Assembly (NCBI RefSeq): GCF_001421355.1 | Contig: NZ_LMKC01000001.1 | Coordinates: 682,001 to 746,000, forward strand | From: Sphingomonas sp. Leaf9 | Lineage (GTDB): Bacteria; Pseudomonadota; Alphaproteobacteria; Sphingomonadales; Sphingomonadaceae | Reading direction: 5' to 3' | DNA: 64,000 nucleotides | Shown: positions 16,391-24,447 of the stretch, piece after piece | Position numbering within the stretch: position 1 is the first letter of the stretch | How the letters are laid out: the number at the start of each line of letters is the position of its first letter | Made by a program: the position numbers and the translations under genes | The notes under the pieces: model-generated | Told to the model about the DNA's origin: nothing | Seen by the model: only the letters and a program-made list of their open reading frames with translations | Database searches by the model: none

Positions 16391-17019
16391 CAGTTCAGGC
16401 GGCTACCACCCAGACCGGCAATGGTCCGGTCGACCAGCGCGCGGTCGGCTTCACCCGACAGGTGCGTCGAGATCAGCGCGCTCGCAGCCTTCGCAGCGGC
16501 ATCGGCGGCGGTCGCGCGGACCTCGGCAATGGCGGCGCGTTCGGCGGCGGCGATCTTGTCGGTCGCCATCTTGGCACGACGCTGGGTCAGTTCGGCGGCG
16601 TCGGCCTCGGCCTTCACCAGCAGCGCCTGCGCCTCGGCTTCGGCATGGGCGACCATCTCGGCGGCCTGCGCCTCGATCCCGGCGATCTTCGACGTATATT
16701 CGTCGCGCAGCGCTTCGGCTTCGGCGCGCAGGGTGCGCGCTTCGTCGAGGCGGGTGCGGATCGCAGCGATCTGACCGTCGAGCAGGCGGCCGATCACGGC
16801 GGGCACGCCCTTCACGACCAGCACCAGCAAGAACAGCAGCATCGCCGCGCTGACCCATGCCGTGGCGTTCAGGCCCAGCGCGGTGGGATCGGCGTGCGCC
16901 GTTCCGGTGGTGCTGCCGTGCGAACCCTCGACGGCTTCGGTCCCGGTCTTGGCCAGGCCCTCTTCGTGGATCGCTTCGTTCAGCGTGGGGCTGCTGTGCG
17001 CGACGTTCGGATTAGCCAT
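16390..17019 (-). CDS. atpF: ATP synthase F0 subunit b
   Basis: A 209-residue peripheral-stalk subunit. A polar, Ala/Thr-rich leader of about 55 residues is followed by one membrane helix (WVSAAMLLFLLVLVVKGVPAVI, about 56-77). After it comes a long coiled-coil rich in Ala, Glu and Lys (ARTLRAEAEALRDEYTSKI and onward). The long leader distinguishes it from its paralogue b'. It overlaps b' by 8 bp. The stalk links the membrane a/c sector to F1, whose genes are not in this window. Confidence 0.92.
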   Translation of the reverse strand: MANPNVAHSSPTLNEAIHEEGLAKTGTEAVEGSHGSTTGTAHADPTALGLNATAWVSAAMLLFLLVLVVKGVPAVIGRLLDGQIAAIRTRLDEARTLRAEAEALRDEYTSKIAGIEAQAAEMVAHAEAEAQALLVKAEADAAELTQRRAKMATDKIAAAERAAIAEVRATAADAAAKAASALISTHLSGEADRALVDRTIAGLGGSRLN

Positions 17020-17503
17020 GGAGCACCGCCTTCACCGCGCCCTGCGCGTCCTGTTCGCTGACCCGCACGCCTGACACGCGCTCGACGATCGCCTGTGCCG
17101 CCTCGGCGGCGACGTGTTCGACCTGCGCCATTGCCGCGCCACGCTGGGCAGCGATATCGGCTTCGGCCTGCGCGACGCGGGCCTGCATGTCGGCATTGGC
17201 CGCGGCCAGCCGTTCGGCGGCCGCCGCCGCACCCTTTGCACGGGCTTCGGCCAACAGCTTCTGCGCAGCCTCGCGGCTGGCATTTTCGCGGGCACGCCAT
17301 GCCGCTTCGGTCGCATCCGCCGCACCGCGCGCCTGTTCGGCGGCGGCGAGGTCGGCGGCGATGCCCTGGTCACGCTGGTCGACCGTGCCCTGCACCTTGG
17401 GCACCATGCCGAGGCCCACGACGAGGAACACGATGCCGAAGGTCAGCACCAGCCAGAAGACCTGCGACCCCCAGGTCGCGGCGAGCTGCTCGATTTGCGG
17501 CAT
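17012..17503 (-). CDS. atpF2: ATP synthase F0 subunit b'
   Basis: A 163-residue b' subunit. One N-terminal membrane helix (FWLVLTFGIVFLVVGLGMVP, about 16-35) is followed by an Ala/Glu/Arg-rich coiled-coil. Alphaproteobacteria and photosynthetic bacteria use a b/b' heterodimer as the peripheral stalk, which fits this tandem pair. The gene sits 114 bp downstream of atpE. That gap holds several hairpins, which may lower b' expression relative to the c subunit. Confidence 0.92.
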   Translation of the reverse strand: MPQIEQLAATWGSQVFWLVLTFGIVFLVVGLGMVPKVQGTVDQRDQGIAADLAAAEQARGAADATEAAWRARENASREAAQKLLAEARAKGAAAAAERLAAANADMQARVAQAEADIAAQRGAAMAQVEHVAAEAAQAIVERVSGVRVSEQDAQGAVKAVLHG

Positions 17504-17526
17504 GAAACGTCCCGTATTGGTCTGGT

Positions 17527-17606
17527 CGACCGGGCGCCATCGCCCGGTCGAAACCGGTCCGTCATCCGGACCGGGAGTCCGGCGCAGGGCTAACCCCCGC
17601 GCCGGG
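17527..17606. repeat. Series of hairpins between atpE and b'
   Basis: The first hairpin is perfect: CGACCGGGCG/CGCCCGGTCG, 10 bp with a 4-base loop CCAT at 17527-17550. A second (CCGGTCC/GGACCGG) follows at once, and a third imperfect one pairs the GTCCGGCGCAGGG stretch with CCCCGCGCCGG. They lie in the only long gap inside the atp operon. Attenuation or mRNA processing to raise the c-subunit message is the obvious guess. Confidence 0.55.
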
Positions 17607-17617
17607 CGTCACGCATG

Positions 17618-17845
17618 TTACGCGACGAAGATCAGCAGCACGGCGACGACGAACGCCAGCAGGCCGAGAAGTTCGGCGGCGGCGAAGCCGATGAACATGT
17701 TGCCCTGCTGGCCGGCCGCTGCCGACGGGTTGCGCAGTGCGCCCTGCAGGAAGGCGGCGAAGACGTTGCCCACGCCGAGTGCGGCGAGGCCGGCACCGAT
17801 AGCTGCGAGACCGGCGCCGAGGAACTTGATGGCGTCTGCTTCCAT
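17618..17845 (-). CDS. atpE: ATP synthase F0 subunit c
   Basis: A 75-residue two-helix proteolipid. Helix 1 is Gly/Ala-rich (GAGLAAIGAGLAALGVGNVF). The polar loop ALRNPSAA follows, with the conserved Arg that contacts F1. Helix 2 holds the proton-binding Glu in GFAAAELLGLLAF. The ATG at 17845 gives the normal length, with a ribosome site (AAGGGAG) just upstream; the frame extends further but without family match. Rotation of the c ring couples proton flow to ATP synthesis. Confidence 0.95.
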   Translation of the reverse strand: MEADAIKFLGAGLAAIGAGLAALGVGNVFAAFLQGALRNPSAAAGQQGNMFIGFAAAELLGLLAFVVAVLLIFVA

Positions 17846-17885
17846 GTCGAAAACTCCCTTGGAAAAATCTTGTATGTTGGTTGGA

Positions 17886-18671
17886 TCAGTGATGGTCGTG
17901 CAGGTGCACGGCATCGTTGATGTAGAGCGAGGTCAGCAGCGCGAAGACATAGGCCTGCACGCCGGCGACCAGCATTTCGAGGGCCGACACGCCGACCATC
18001 AGCGCGAAGCTGGGCACGCTGACCAGCACGCCGATGCCGGCACCGGTCGCGGTTGAATTGATGATGAAGCCCGCCAGCACCTTCAGCAAGATGTGCCCGG
18101 CGGTCATCGCCACGAACAGTCGCAGCGCGAGGCTGAACGGGCGGACCATGAACGACACGAACTCGATCGGCGCGACCAGCAGCAGCACCGGGATCGGCGT
18201 GCCCTTCGGCGCGAACAGGCTGAAGAAGCGCAGGCCATGCTTGAACAGGCCGACGACCAGCACGATCGAGAAGCTGGCGATGGCGAGGACACCGGTCACC
18301 GTGAAGTGGCTGGTGACGGTGAACGGGTGCAGCCCGACCAGGCCGAAGGGCAGCAGGCCGACGACGTTCGCGAACAGGATGAACATGAACAGCGAGAAGA
18401 CGTAGGGCAGGTACTTGCGCCCTTCATGCCCGATGTTCGCGGCGAGCAGCTTGTCGATGAAGCCGGTGAAGCCCTCGACCGCCATCTGCCAGCGACCGGG
18501 CACCTGCTGCTGCTTCATGCCGCCGATCATGAACACGAACAGCGCGACCGCCGCGACGATCATCCACAGCGCCGAATTGGTGAACGGCAGGACGTGATCG
18601 CCCAGGGGAATGTTGAAGATCGTCTGCACCTCGAACTGGTGCATCGGATCGATCTTGCCTGCCTGCGCCAC
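17886..18671 (-). CDS. atpB: ATP synthase F0 subunit a
   Basis: A 261-residue integral membrane protein with five to six helices. It begins with the sphingomonad-type leader VAQAGKIDPMHQFEVQ, read from a GTG start. The conserved helix carrying the essential Arg is RPFSLALRLFVAMTAGHILL, and the last helix ends near AYVFALLTSLYINDAVHLH. Subunit a forms the two proton half-channels against the c ring. The GTG at 18671 gives the usual length; the frame is open to 18794, but the extra residues overlap the upstream atpI end. Confidence 0.93.
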   Translation of the reverse strand: MAQAGKIDPMHQFEVQTIFNIPLGDHVLPFTNSALWMIVAAVALFVFMIGGMKQQQVPGRWQMAVEGFTGFIDKLLAANIGHEGRKYLPYVFSLFMFILFANVVGLLPFGLVGLHPFTVTSHFTVTGVLAIASFSIVLVVGLFKHGLRFFSLFAPKGTPIPVLLLVAPIEFVSFMVRPFSLALRLFVAMTAGHILLKVLAGFIINSTATGAGIGVLVSVPSFALMVGVSALEMLVAGVQAYVFALLTSLYINDAVHLHDHH

Positions 18672-18709
18672 GTCGCTTCGCCCCGATATGCCAAGGCGCC
18701 CGAGGACTG

Positions 18710-19030
18710 TCAGTCCGGACGCCGGTTCGAAATCCTGATGATATTCCTGAACGCACTGGCAATTCCAAGGAACAGCAGCACGAGCAGAAGCCATGGCGAG
18801 GTGCCGAGCAGATAGTCGAGGGTTCCCCCGATCACCGCCCCCCCGACCATCCCGCCGACCAGTTCAGCCAGCACGCGATTGCCGAGGCGGTAGTTTTTCT
18901 CCCCCGCTTCGTCGCGCGCCTGACCGGATCGGATCGCCTCGTCCGCCTTTGCCCGTCGCAATCGCTCATCGAGCGAGGTGATCCGGGCATCTTCGGGCAA
19001 GGGGTCTAGTCCGGGCTCGTTCTCCGCCAT
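18710..19030 (-). CDS. atpI: ATP synthase assembly protein I
   Basis: A 106-residue protein. A charged N-terminal half (about 1-50, Asp/Glu/Arg-rich) precedes two membrane helices (VLAELVGGMVGGAVIGGTLDYLLG and WLLLVLLFLGIASAFRNIIRI), with the typical GYxxD-like turn LDYLLGTSP between them. AtpI helps c-ring assembly and may be dispensable. It is first in the operon, with a strong ribosome site (GGAGG) and the promoter at 19099-19127. The alternative ATG one codon earlier (19033) is equally close. Confidence 0.88.
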   Translation of the reverse strand: MAENEPGLDPLPEDARITSLDERLRRAKADEAIRSGQARDEAGEKNYRLGNRVLAELVGGMVGGAVIGGTLDYLLGTSPWLLLVLLFLGIASAFRNIIRISNRRPD

Positions 19031-19098
19031 CATCCCCTCCCACGACCAGTCGGTCGGGCCGGATATGCGCCGGATGGCGAGCCCGCCAAGGCAGGCGC

Positions 19099-19127
19099 GC
19101 TTTAGGAAGGTGACGGTTTCGAGTCAA
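19099..19127 (-). promoter_or_regulatory. Predicted housekeeping promoter of the atp operon
   Basis: On the minus strand the order is TTGACT (19127-19122), exactly 17 bp, then TAAAGC (19104-19099). The -35 box matches five of six consensus bases. The expected transcript start is about 60 bp upstream of atpI. Confidence 0.65.
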
Positions 19128-19286
19128 CCTTGGCGTTCGCGTGGAAACCTTTCCGGAGGATGAACGGGGTGTGGCGGGAGGTCCGCAATCGTAGAGACCC
19201 ACTCTACGAATGCGGCATACTTCCCGGCGAACCCGGATCAGTGGATCCCAGCAGAGCCCCTTGCAGGCCTTGCTGGAGAAACCACT

Positions 19287-19472
19287 ATGCTATTCCAAAT
19301 CGTCCACATTGCTATCGAAGCTGGCTGGGCAATGCTGGCGTTGTCAGACACCATTTTGTGGATCGTCCGACTGATCGAACTGGCAAAACTGGCGCCCACA
19401 AGCCGTCAGCGAAAGTTAAAGACCCCGGCCGCTGGCACGACCGGGGTCTGGAGGTGTATCACTGAACCCTGA
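19287..19472 (+). CDS. Doubtful small hydrophobic protein
   Basis: A 61-residue ORF with a ribosome site (GGAG at 19275-19278, spacing 8). The N-terminal half is hydrophobic with two charged breaks (LFQIVHIAIEAGWAMLAL, SDTILWIVRLIELAKL) and could form a membrane helix; the rest is basic. Base composition is lower in GC than the genes on either side. A strong hairpin (AGACCCCGG/CCGGGGTCT, 19420-19449) lies inside its 3' end. That is unusual for a normal gene and could mean that the transcript is structured or that only the RNA matters. Nothing else fills this gap. Confidence 0.3.
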   Translation: MLFQIVHIAIEAGWAMLALSDTILWIVRLIELAKLAPTSRQRKLKTPAAGTTGVWRCITEP

Positions 19473-19517
19473 TACCGCCTGATAGATATAGCGCATGATA
19501 CGCTAATTTTTCAACTC

Positions 19518-19901
19518 TCACACGCAGCGCGGGTCACGCTCCGGCGGGCCATTGCCGCGGGTTTCCCAGCCGCCGCCCGGCGTCTTGTACTTCTCGCCCG
19601 GCTTGGTTTGCGCGATCAGGTTGCAGCCCGATACGAACGCGAACTGCTCGACCGTCGCGCCCGACTGTGCACCGCGGGTGTAGGCGGCCTTGCGCTGGAT
19701 GTTGATGTTGGCGACCAGCGACCGAAGCTCGGGCGTGCCGCCGCCGACGACGCCCAGATAGCCGTCGGGCTGTTCGCCCACCTGCCCCGCCGCGCGGGCG
19801 GCCTGATAGGCCGGGTCGCGTTGCGCCCATGCGGTGCCGGCAATCCCGGCGACCGCGACGAAGGCGGCTGCGGCGAGACCGTATTTGACATATGCGTGCA
19901 T
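19518..19901 (-). CDS. ydbL: YdbL-family (DUF1318) periplasmic protein
   Basis: A 127-residue protein with a signal peptide (VKYGLAAAAFVAVAGIAGTAWA). The DUF1318/YdbL pattern is visible: DPAYQAARAAGQVGEQPDGYLG then ELRSLVANINIQRKAAYTR. The tail is longer than usual, with a Cys pair (SGCNLIAQTKPGEKY and the terminal PRCV). In E. coli YdbL is a periplasmic protein that keeps YdbH and YnbE assembly in balance. It is third in the ydbH-ynbE-ydbL unit, 2 bp after ynbE. Confidence 0.85.
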   Translation of the reverse strand: MHAYVKYGLAAAAFVAVAGIAGTAWAQRDPAYQAARAAGQVGEQPDGYLGVVGGGTPELRSLVANINIQRKAAYTRGAQSGATVEQFAFVSGCNLIAQTKPGEKYKTPGGGWETRGNGPPERDPRCV

Positions 19902-19903
19902 GG

Positions 19904-20098
19904 TCAGAAAATCCCTGGGTTATCCTGGATGAGCGTCTTCGCCTCCCCATCGAGGCGATACACCACTTCCTGCGTGATGTTGATGTTCAGGTTGATGACG
20001 ATCGGCTTGTCCGGCGCGGCCACGTTGACGCAGCCGCCGGCGAGGCACGCGGTGCCACCGATCATCAAGGCTCTGAACATCGTCACGCTGTCGTTCAT
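19904..20098 (-). CDS. ynbE: YnbE-family outer-membrane lipoprotein
   Basis: A 64-residue lipoprotein: a short signal with lipobox ACLAGGC (Cys23), then VVINLNINITQEVVYRLDG, the YnbE core, which forms a beta strand that augments YdbH. In E. coli YnbE multimers in the outer membrane cap the YdbH bridge. The start overlaps the ydbH stop by 4 bp (ATGA). The length is normal for the family. Confidence 0.88.
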   Translation of the reverse strand: MNDSVTMFRALMIGGTACLAGGCVNVAAPDKPIVINLNINITQEVVYRLDGEAKTLIQDNPGIF

Positions 20099-23000
20099 GG
20101 CACAGTCTCGCTTTCGGAGGGCTGAATGGTGGTGTCGAGCGGCGCCGGTGGCAAGCCCTGTTCGCGGCGACGCTGTTCGGCCTGGAGCGCGGGCAGGTTG
20201 CGTTCGATCAGCCGTTTGGGGTCGTAGTAATTCTGTACCGAATCGATCAGCTGGCGGAAGGGTGCCTTGATCCGCACGTTGAAGACCAGCGGCAGGCTGG
20301 CAAGGCGACGGATCAGGAAATTACTGTACGTCCCCTTGCCCTGGCTGACCCCGGCAAAACGGATCGCGGTCAGCATCTCACCGGCCAGCGGGCCGTCCAG
20401 CTCGATCGTCAGGCGGCGATAGTTCATCGATTTCAGCGCCTGGAACGCCAGATTGCCCCAGAAGCCGACATCCTCCTTCGACACCTCCCCCACATAGGAC
20501 AGGTTGCCGCCACCGCGCGATTGCAGCTTGCCGCCCTCGATGCGGCCGCCATTGGCGTCGAAGATCATCGGCAGCACGCCGTCGAACACGCCCGACGCGT
20601 TCAGATTGTCGAATTCGAACTGCTGCAGGAACAGCCCGCCATCGACCCCGGTCACGCGGAAGGTCATGCGCCGTTCGACATCCTCGGCGAAATCAAGAAT
20701 CGTCGGCTCCAGCACCATTTCGCCGCCGCCCAGCGGCCAGCGCCCGCCTTCGATCTGGACGCGCATCCCTTCGATCAGGCGATAACGGACCACGCCGTCG
20801 GTCACCGCGATGCCCGGATTGACCTCCGCGATCGTCGCGACCTGTCCAGGTGCCGTGACGAGGCCGAGCAGGTCAGTGAAGCGGATCTCGCCCGCCAGCC
20901 CGTTCACCGGACCGAACGCGGCGGCAAGATCGGTGTCGGCGGTGCGGAAGGTGCCGGTCGAGGTGACGCCATCGGGGCTCCACGCGATATCGCCGCGGCC
21001 CGAAACGGTGCCCTTCACATCGGCGACGACACCGAAGGTCAGGCGAGTCAGCTCGTTCGGCTGGAACGAATCGCCAAAGGTGATGCCGGGCACCGCCAGC
21101 ACCGCATTGCCGCGTCCGGTGGCAAGGTCGTGGACGATGGTGACGTCGGTCACCTTCGCCCCCTTGGCCGGGTGTTTCAGCGTACCGCCGGCGCGAATGT
21201 CGTTGCCGCTCAGGGTCAGCTTGAAATCGTCGCTGCGCAGCGGTTCGAATCGTGGCTGCGGATCGGCGTCGCGCACCCCGACATCGCCGTCGAGCGAAAG
21301 GACGCCACCGGCCAGTTTCCAGTCGCCAGCGGCGTCGCGAATCAGCAGCGGGACGTTGCCGATCTGCCCCTCGCCCCGTTCAAATTTCCCCGCGACCACG
21401 CCGTTCGCGACGCGGCCGGTCAGCGTGCCGAGGTCGAGGACGCTGATGCGGTCGGGGCTGCCCAGCCGGGTCTTCACATCGGTAAGCGCGAAGCCGAGGT
21501 CGCCAAGGCCGAAGCGTCCGCCGCCAGCCGCCAGCGTGACCGGGGTGCCGCCCAGCGTGCCGGTCAGCCGGGTCGCGCCGGTCGACACCCCGCCGCCAAT
21601 TCGCCCACCCGCCAGCCGGACCATGCCACCGTCCGCCGCGCACAGCCGCAGCCGTGCCGGATCGAGCGTCAGCGCCGATACGCGCAGCCGGTCGAAGGCG
21701 ACGGGCACGCAGCCGGTATTCACCACGAGCCGTCCGCCGCCGTCCCAGCGCGCATCGATCGGAAGTGCAAAGCGGTCGATCCGGCCGCCGCTGAACGGTC
21801 CCGACAGTTCGACGCGGGTTTCGATGCGGGTCGCGCCATCGGCGGCGGTGCGGAAGCGTACCGGGGACAGCGCCAGCCGGGCATCGCCCGCCGCATAGGG
21901 GGCGATCGTCGCGGTGCCATTGACCGGGGCACCGGGTGCTGCCTGCGACAGGCGCACGCTGGCGACCGGCAGCCCGCCGCCGCCCATCGCCAGCGTACCG
22001 TTCAGCGCCACGCCCTTGCCCGAGACCCAACGTACCGGCCCATCGCGCAGCGTCGCGCGCGCACCGCTGGCCGCGACGAACGCCAGCCGGTCGATCCGCG
22101 CGGCGAGCGGGCGGGCGGCGACGTCCGCCGACACATCGAAGCGTTGCAGCGCCCGGCCCGCCGCGCGGGTCGCCGCGATCGCCAGCGGTGCGACCGGGGT
22201 TCCGGCGGCGGCCTGCGCGCCGCCCGCGATGCGGGCCACCATCGCGGGGGCAAGGCGTGCGCCACGCGCGCCGATCCGCCCGTCGAACGCGGGCACGCCG
22301 TCCACCGCATAGCGTCCGGCGATCGACAGCCCCTGCCCGGCCAGCTGCGGCAGCACGAAATCGCCCGATGCCAGGTCGATCGCACCGGTCGTTCCCTTGG
22401 CTCCTCCATCGAACCCGATCGTGCCCGACAGCGCGGCGACCTGCGTGCGGGGAGCGACGATTCGATCGGCCGCAACCTCTGCCCGCCCGCGCCACCGGTC
22501 GAAGCCGGGTGAGAGCGTCGCTTCCGCCCGCATCGCCGGCCCGGCCAGCCGCACATCGCCGCACGCCGCCGCCTGGGCGCGGATCGGGCCGGTGAATGAC
22601 GGGCCGGTGCGTGCGGTGCGCAGCGACAGGTTCGCCGCCAGCCGATCGATGCCGCAGCCGTTCAGCGCCAGCCGTTCGGATACCGCCGCCAGTTGCCCGG
22701 TAAACCCGTCCGCCAGATTGCCGCGCCCGGCGAGCTTCGCACCGATGACGCCGTACGGCGTGGTCAGGCGGATGCGGCCATCGTCGACGCCCACATCGAA
22801 ATCGGGCAGTGCAAACGGCTTGCCGGAGGGCGGCGGCAGCAGCTTGTCGATCTGCCCGAACGAAACCGTCCCGTCCGGCCGCAGGGTGGCGCGCAGCCGC
22901 GCCTGTCCGACGCGCGCGCCGGTGACCTTCGCCCCGTTCAGCGACACATCGGTATCGATCTCGATCCAGTCGGCGATCAGGTCGGGCGCCTTCGGATCGC

Positions 23001-23265
23001 CCAGCACCACACCGACCAGCCGCTGTCGGCCCAGCCCGATCTGTGCGATGCGATACCGCGCGGCGATCCCGCGCTTTTCCAGTTCGCGACGGACCAGATT
23101 GTCGGCGATCGGCTTGCGCTGCGTCCAAACCAGCCCGGCAAGCAGCAGCACGATGCCGCTGACGACCAGCAGCACCTGCGCGAACCGCCGGCGCTTGCGG
23201 CCCCGGCGACGCGGCGACGCCACGGTCTCCACCGCCTGCTCGTCGTCACCGCCCAGACCACTCAC
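20095..23265 (-). CDS. ydbH: YdbH-like AsmA-family intermembrane protein
   Basis: A 1056-residue protein anchored by one N-terminal membrane helix (about 29-46, VLLVVSGIVLLLAGLVW) after a basic cytoplasmic leader (PRRRGRKRRRF). The rest is periplasmic and made of short repeating beta strands with many Gly, Asp, Thr and Arg residues, as in AsmA/TamB/YhdP/YdbH bridge proteins that carry phospholipid to the outer membrane. The C-terminal 250 residues, with FLQQFEFDNLNASGVFDGVLP and GEMLTAIRFAGVSQGKG, match the YdbH-type domain. It is followed by its known partners YnbE and YdbL and preceded (91 bp) by the small secreted protein and PagL-like genes. Confidence 0.88.
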   Translation of the reverse strand: MSGLGGDDEQAVETVASPRRRGRKRRRFAQVLLVVSGIVLLLAGLVWTQRKPIADNLVRRELEKRGIAARYRIAQIGLGRQRLVGVVLGDPKAPDLIADWIEIDTDVSLNGAKVTGARVGQARLRATLRPDGTVSFGQIDKLLPPPSGKPFALPDFDVGVDDGRIRLTTPYGVIGAKLAGRGNLADGFTGQLAAVSERLALNGCGIDRLAANLSLRTARTGPSFTGPIRAQAAACGDVRLAGPAMRAEATLSPGFDRWRGRAEVAADRIVAPRTQVAALSGTIGFDGGAKGTTGAIDLASGDFVLPQLAGQGLSIAGRYAVDGVPAFDGRIGARGARLAPAMVARIAGGAQAAAGTPVAPLAIAATRAAGRALQRFDVSADVAARPLAARIDRLAFVAASGARATLRDGPVRWVSGKGVALNGTLAMGGGGLPVASVRLSQAAPGAPVNGTATIAPYAAGDARLALSPVRFRTAADGATRIETRVELSGPFSGGRIDRFALPIDARWDGGGRLVVNTGCVPVAFDRLRVSALTLDPARLRLCAADGGMVRLAGGRIGGGVSTGATRLTGTLGGTPVTLAAGGGRFGLGDLGFALTDVKTRLGSPDRISVLDLGTLTGRVANGVVAGKFERGEGQIGNVPLLIRDAAGDWKLAGGVLSLDGDVGVRDADPQPRFEPLRSDDFKLTLSGNDIRAGGTLKHPAKGAKVTDVTIVHDLATGRGNAVLAVPGITFGDSFQPNELTRLTFGVVADVKGTVSGRGDIAWSPDGVTSTGTFRTADTDLAAAFGPVNGLAGEIRFTDLLGLVTAPGQVATIAEVNPGIAVTDGVVRYRLIEGMRVQIEGGRWPLGGGEMVLEPTILDFAEDVERRMTFRVTGVDGGLFLQQFEFDNLNASGVFDGVLPMIFDANGGRIEGGKLQSRGGGNLSYVGEVSKEDVGFWGNLAFQALKSMNYRRLTIELDGPLAGEMLTAIRFAGVSQGKGTYSNFLIRRLASLPLVFNVRIKAPFRQLIDSVQNYYDPKRLIERNLPALQAEQRRREQGLPPAPLDTTIQPSESETVP

Positions 23266-23356
23266 TCCGCTGTTCAGTCCCGTTCGTCGCGCCTCACGCC
23301 GCCGGGGTCAAGCGCGAGAGGCGGCAAACGGTTCCGGCAGCGCAACGGAACTTGTC

Positions 23357-23692
23357 TCAGCCAGCGGGTCGCCGCGGCACCATCGCCGCCTTGCGCCGGT
23401 CCTGCCAACCCTGGGCCGCGTCGGCCATCGGCGGCCGAATACAGGCCTCCAGCTCCGCCGCGGTGCGGATCGTCGGCACGCAGGCGAGATAGGCCCGACA
23501 GACCGCGGCATCGAACAGCGGGTCGCCGCTGGACGGTTTCAGCGCGCAGCGGGTGGGCCCGACCAGCCACGCCCGCTTCGTCACGATCCGGAAATTGCGC
23601 TGGCGTTCGCCCGCCACGACGATCTCGTCGCTTGGTGGTGGCGGGACCGGCGCGGCCTGTGCTAGCAACGCGGCGACGAGGAGCGCCAGCAT
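23357..23692 (-). CDS. Small secreted protein, unknown
   Basis: A 111-residue protein with a short signal peptide (MLALLVAALLAQA). After a proline-rich linker, the mature part has DEIVVAGERQRNFRIVTKR. Four Cys sit in the order C, C, C, C (PTRCALK, AAVCRAY, LACVPT, LEACIR), probably two disulphides in the periplasm. Its ATG overlaps the stop of the PagL-like gene (TGATG), so the two are translated together. I recognise no family. The DEIVVAGERQRNFRIV motif recurs in small sphingomonad secreted proteins, from memory only. Confidence 0.65.
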   Translation of the reverse strand: MLALLVAALLAQAAPVPPPPSDEIVVAGERQRNFRIVTKRAWLVGPTRCALKPSSGDPLFDAAVCRAYLACVPTIRTAAELEACIRPPMADAAQGWQDRRKAAMVPRRPAG

Positions 23693-24360
23693 CACCGCCC
23701 CAGCCGCCGGACGACACGGATGCCGACATTATCGATGCCCGGATTGGTGTCGGAAAAGATCTGGCGATGGCTGAAATGCTCCCATGCCAGTTCGACCGCC
23801 CAGCGCCGGTCGACCCGCACGCCGATCGAGGCATTGGGATTGAACAGGATTTTCGACCCGAACGAGGTCCGCCGGCGATAGATGTCGTAGCGCCGCCATG
23901 CCTCGTCGTTGGAAATCCCCGGCTGGAACGGATCGGGCGTAAAGCTGTAGCCGTCGATGACCGTCGCGCCGATCCCGACCTGCCCATAGACCCGGCCGCG
24001 CAGGATATGCTGGCGCCATTCCGCGCCGATGCTGAAGAAACTGGTGCGCCCGGCGGTATTGATCTGCGCCTTGGCGGTCAGGCGGGGCTTGAGCAGGATG
24101 CGCAGGGGTGCGGTGCGATAGGCGATCTGCACGTCGACCGTGCCGTTCTCTTCGAACCCCTCATAGATTTGGCCGTCCGGCAGCTTGGGCAGGTCGAAAA
24201 TCAGCTTGCCGCCGAGCGGATGGAAATCGGTGCCGTGATGCAGCACGCCGATGGCGACCTCCGCTGCCTCGCGCGGCGGTGCCATCCGCTCCTGTGCCAT
24301 CGCCGTTGTGGAGGCGAGCGCCAACACTGCGCCCAGGACGCCCTTTTCCAACCGAATCAT
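23692..24360 (-). CDS. PagL-like acyloxyacyl hydrolase (lipid A 3-O-deacylase family)
   Basis: A 222-residue protein with a signal peptide ending TTAMAQ. It has alternating beta-strand segments of an eight-strand barrel. The C-terminal motif AWEHFSHRQIFSDTNPGIDN has the PagL order: His (about 195), Ser two residues on (197), and NPG (206-208). PagL removes the 3-O-acyl chain of lipid A in the outer membrane. The barrel is longer than Pseudomonas PagL, with an extra insertion (DPFQPGISNDEAWRRYD). It starts a leftward cluster with YdbH, YnbE and YdbL. Activity is inferred from the motif only. Confidence 0.72.
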   Translation of the reverse strand: MIRLEKGVLGAVLALASTTAMAQERMAPPREAAEVAIGVLHHGTDFHPLGGKLIFDLPKLPDGQIYEGFEENGTVDVQIAYRTAPLRILLKPRLTAKAQINTAGRTSFFSIGAEWRQHILRGRVYGQVGIGATVIDGYSFTPDPFQPGISNDEAWRRYDIYRRRTSFGSKILFNPNASIGVRVDRRWAVELAWEHFSHRQIFSDTNPGIDNVGIRVVRRLGR

Positions 24361-24447
24361 GTGAAACCCTTCCCACAAACGGCAGTCGCTTCGCCGTGAC
24401 CAATGTCGTATCATCGACAATAATTGCTGTAAAACAGAAAGTATGTT

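Noticed and set aside
21230..21260. tRNA-like GGTTCGAATC
   Set aside because: It lies inside ydbH in frame, and no cloverleaf can be built around it.
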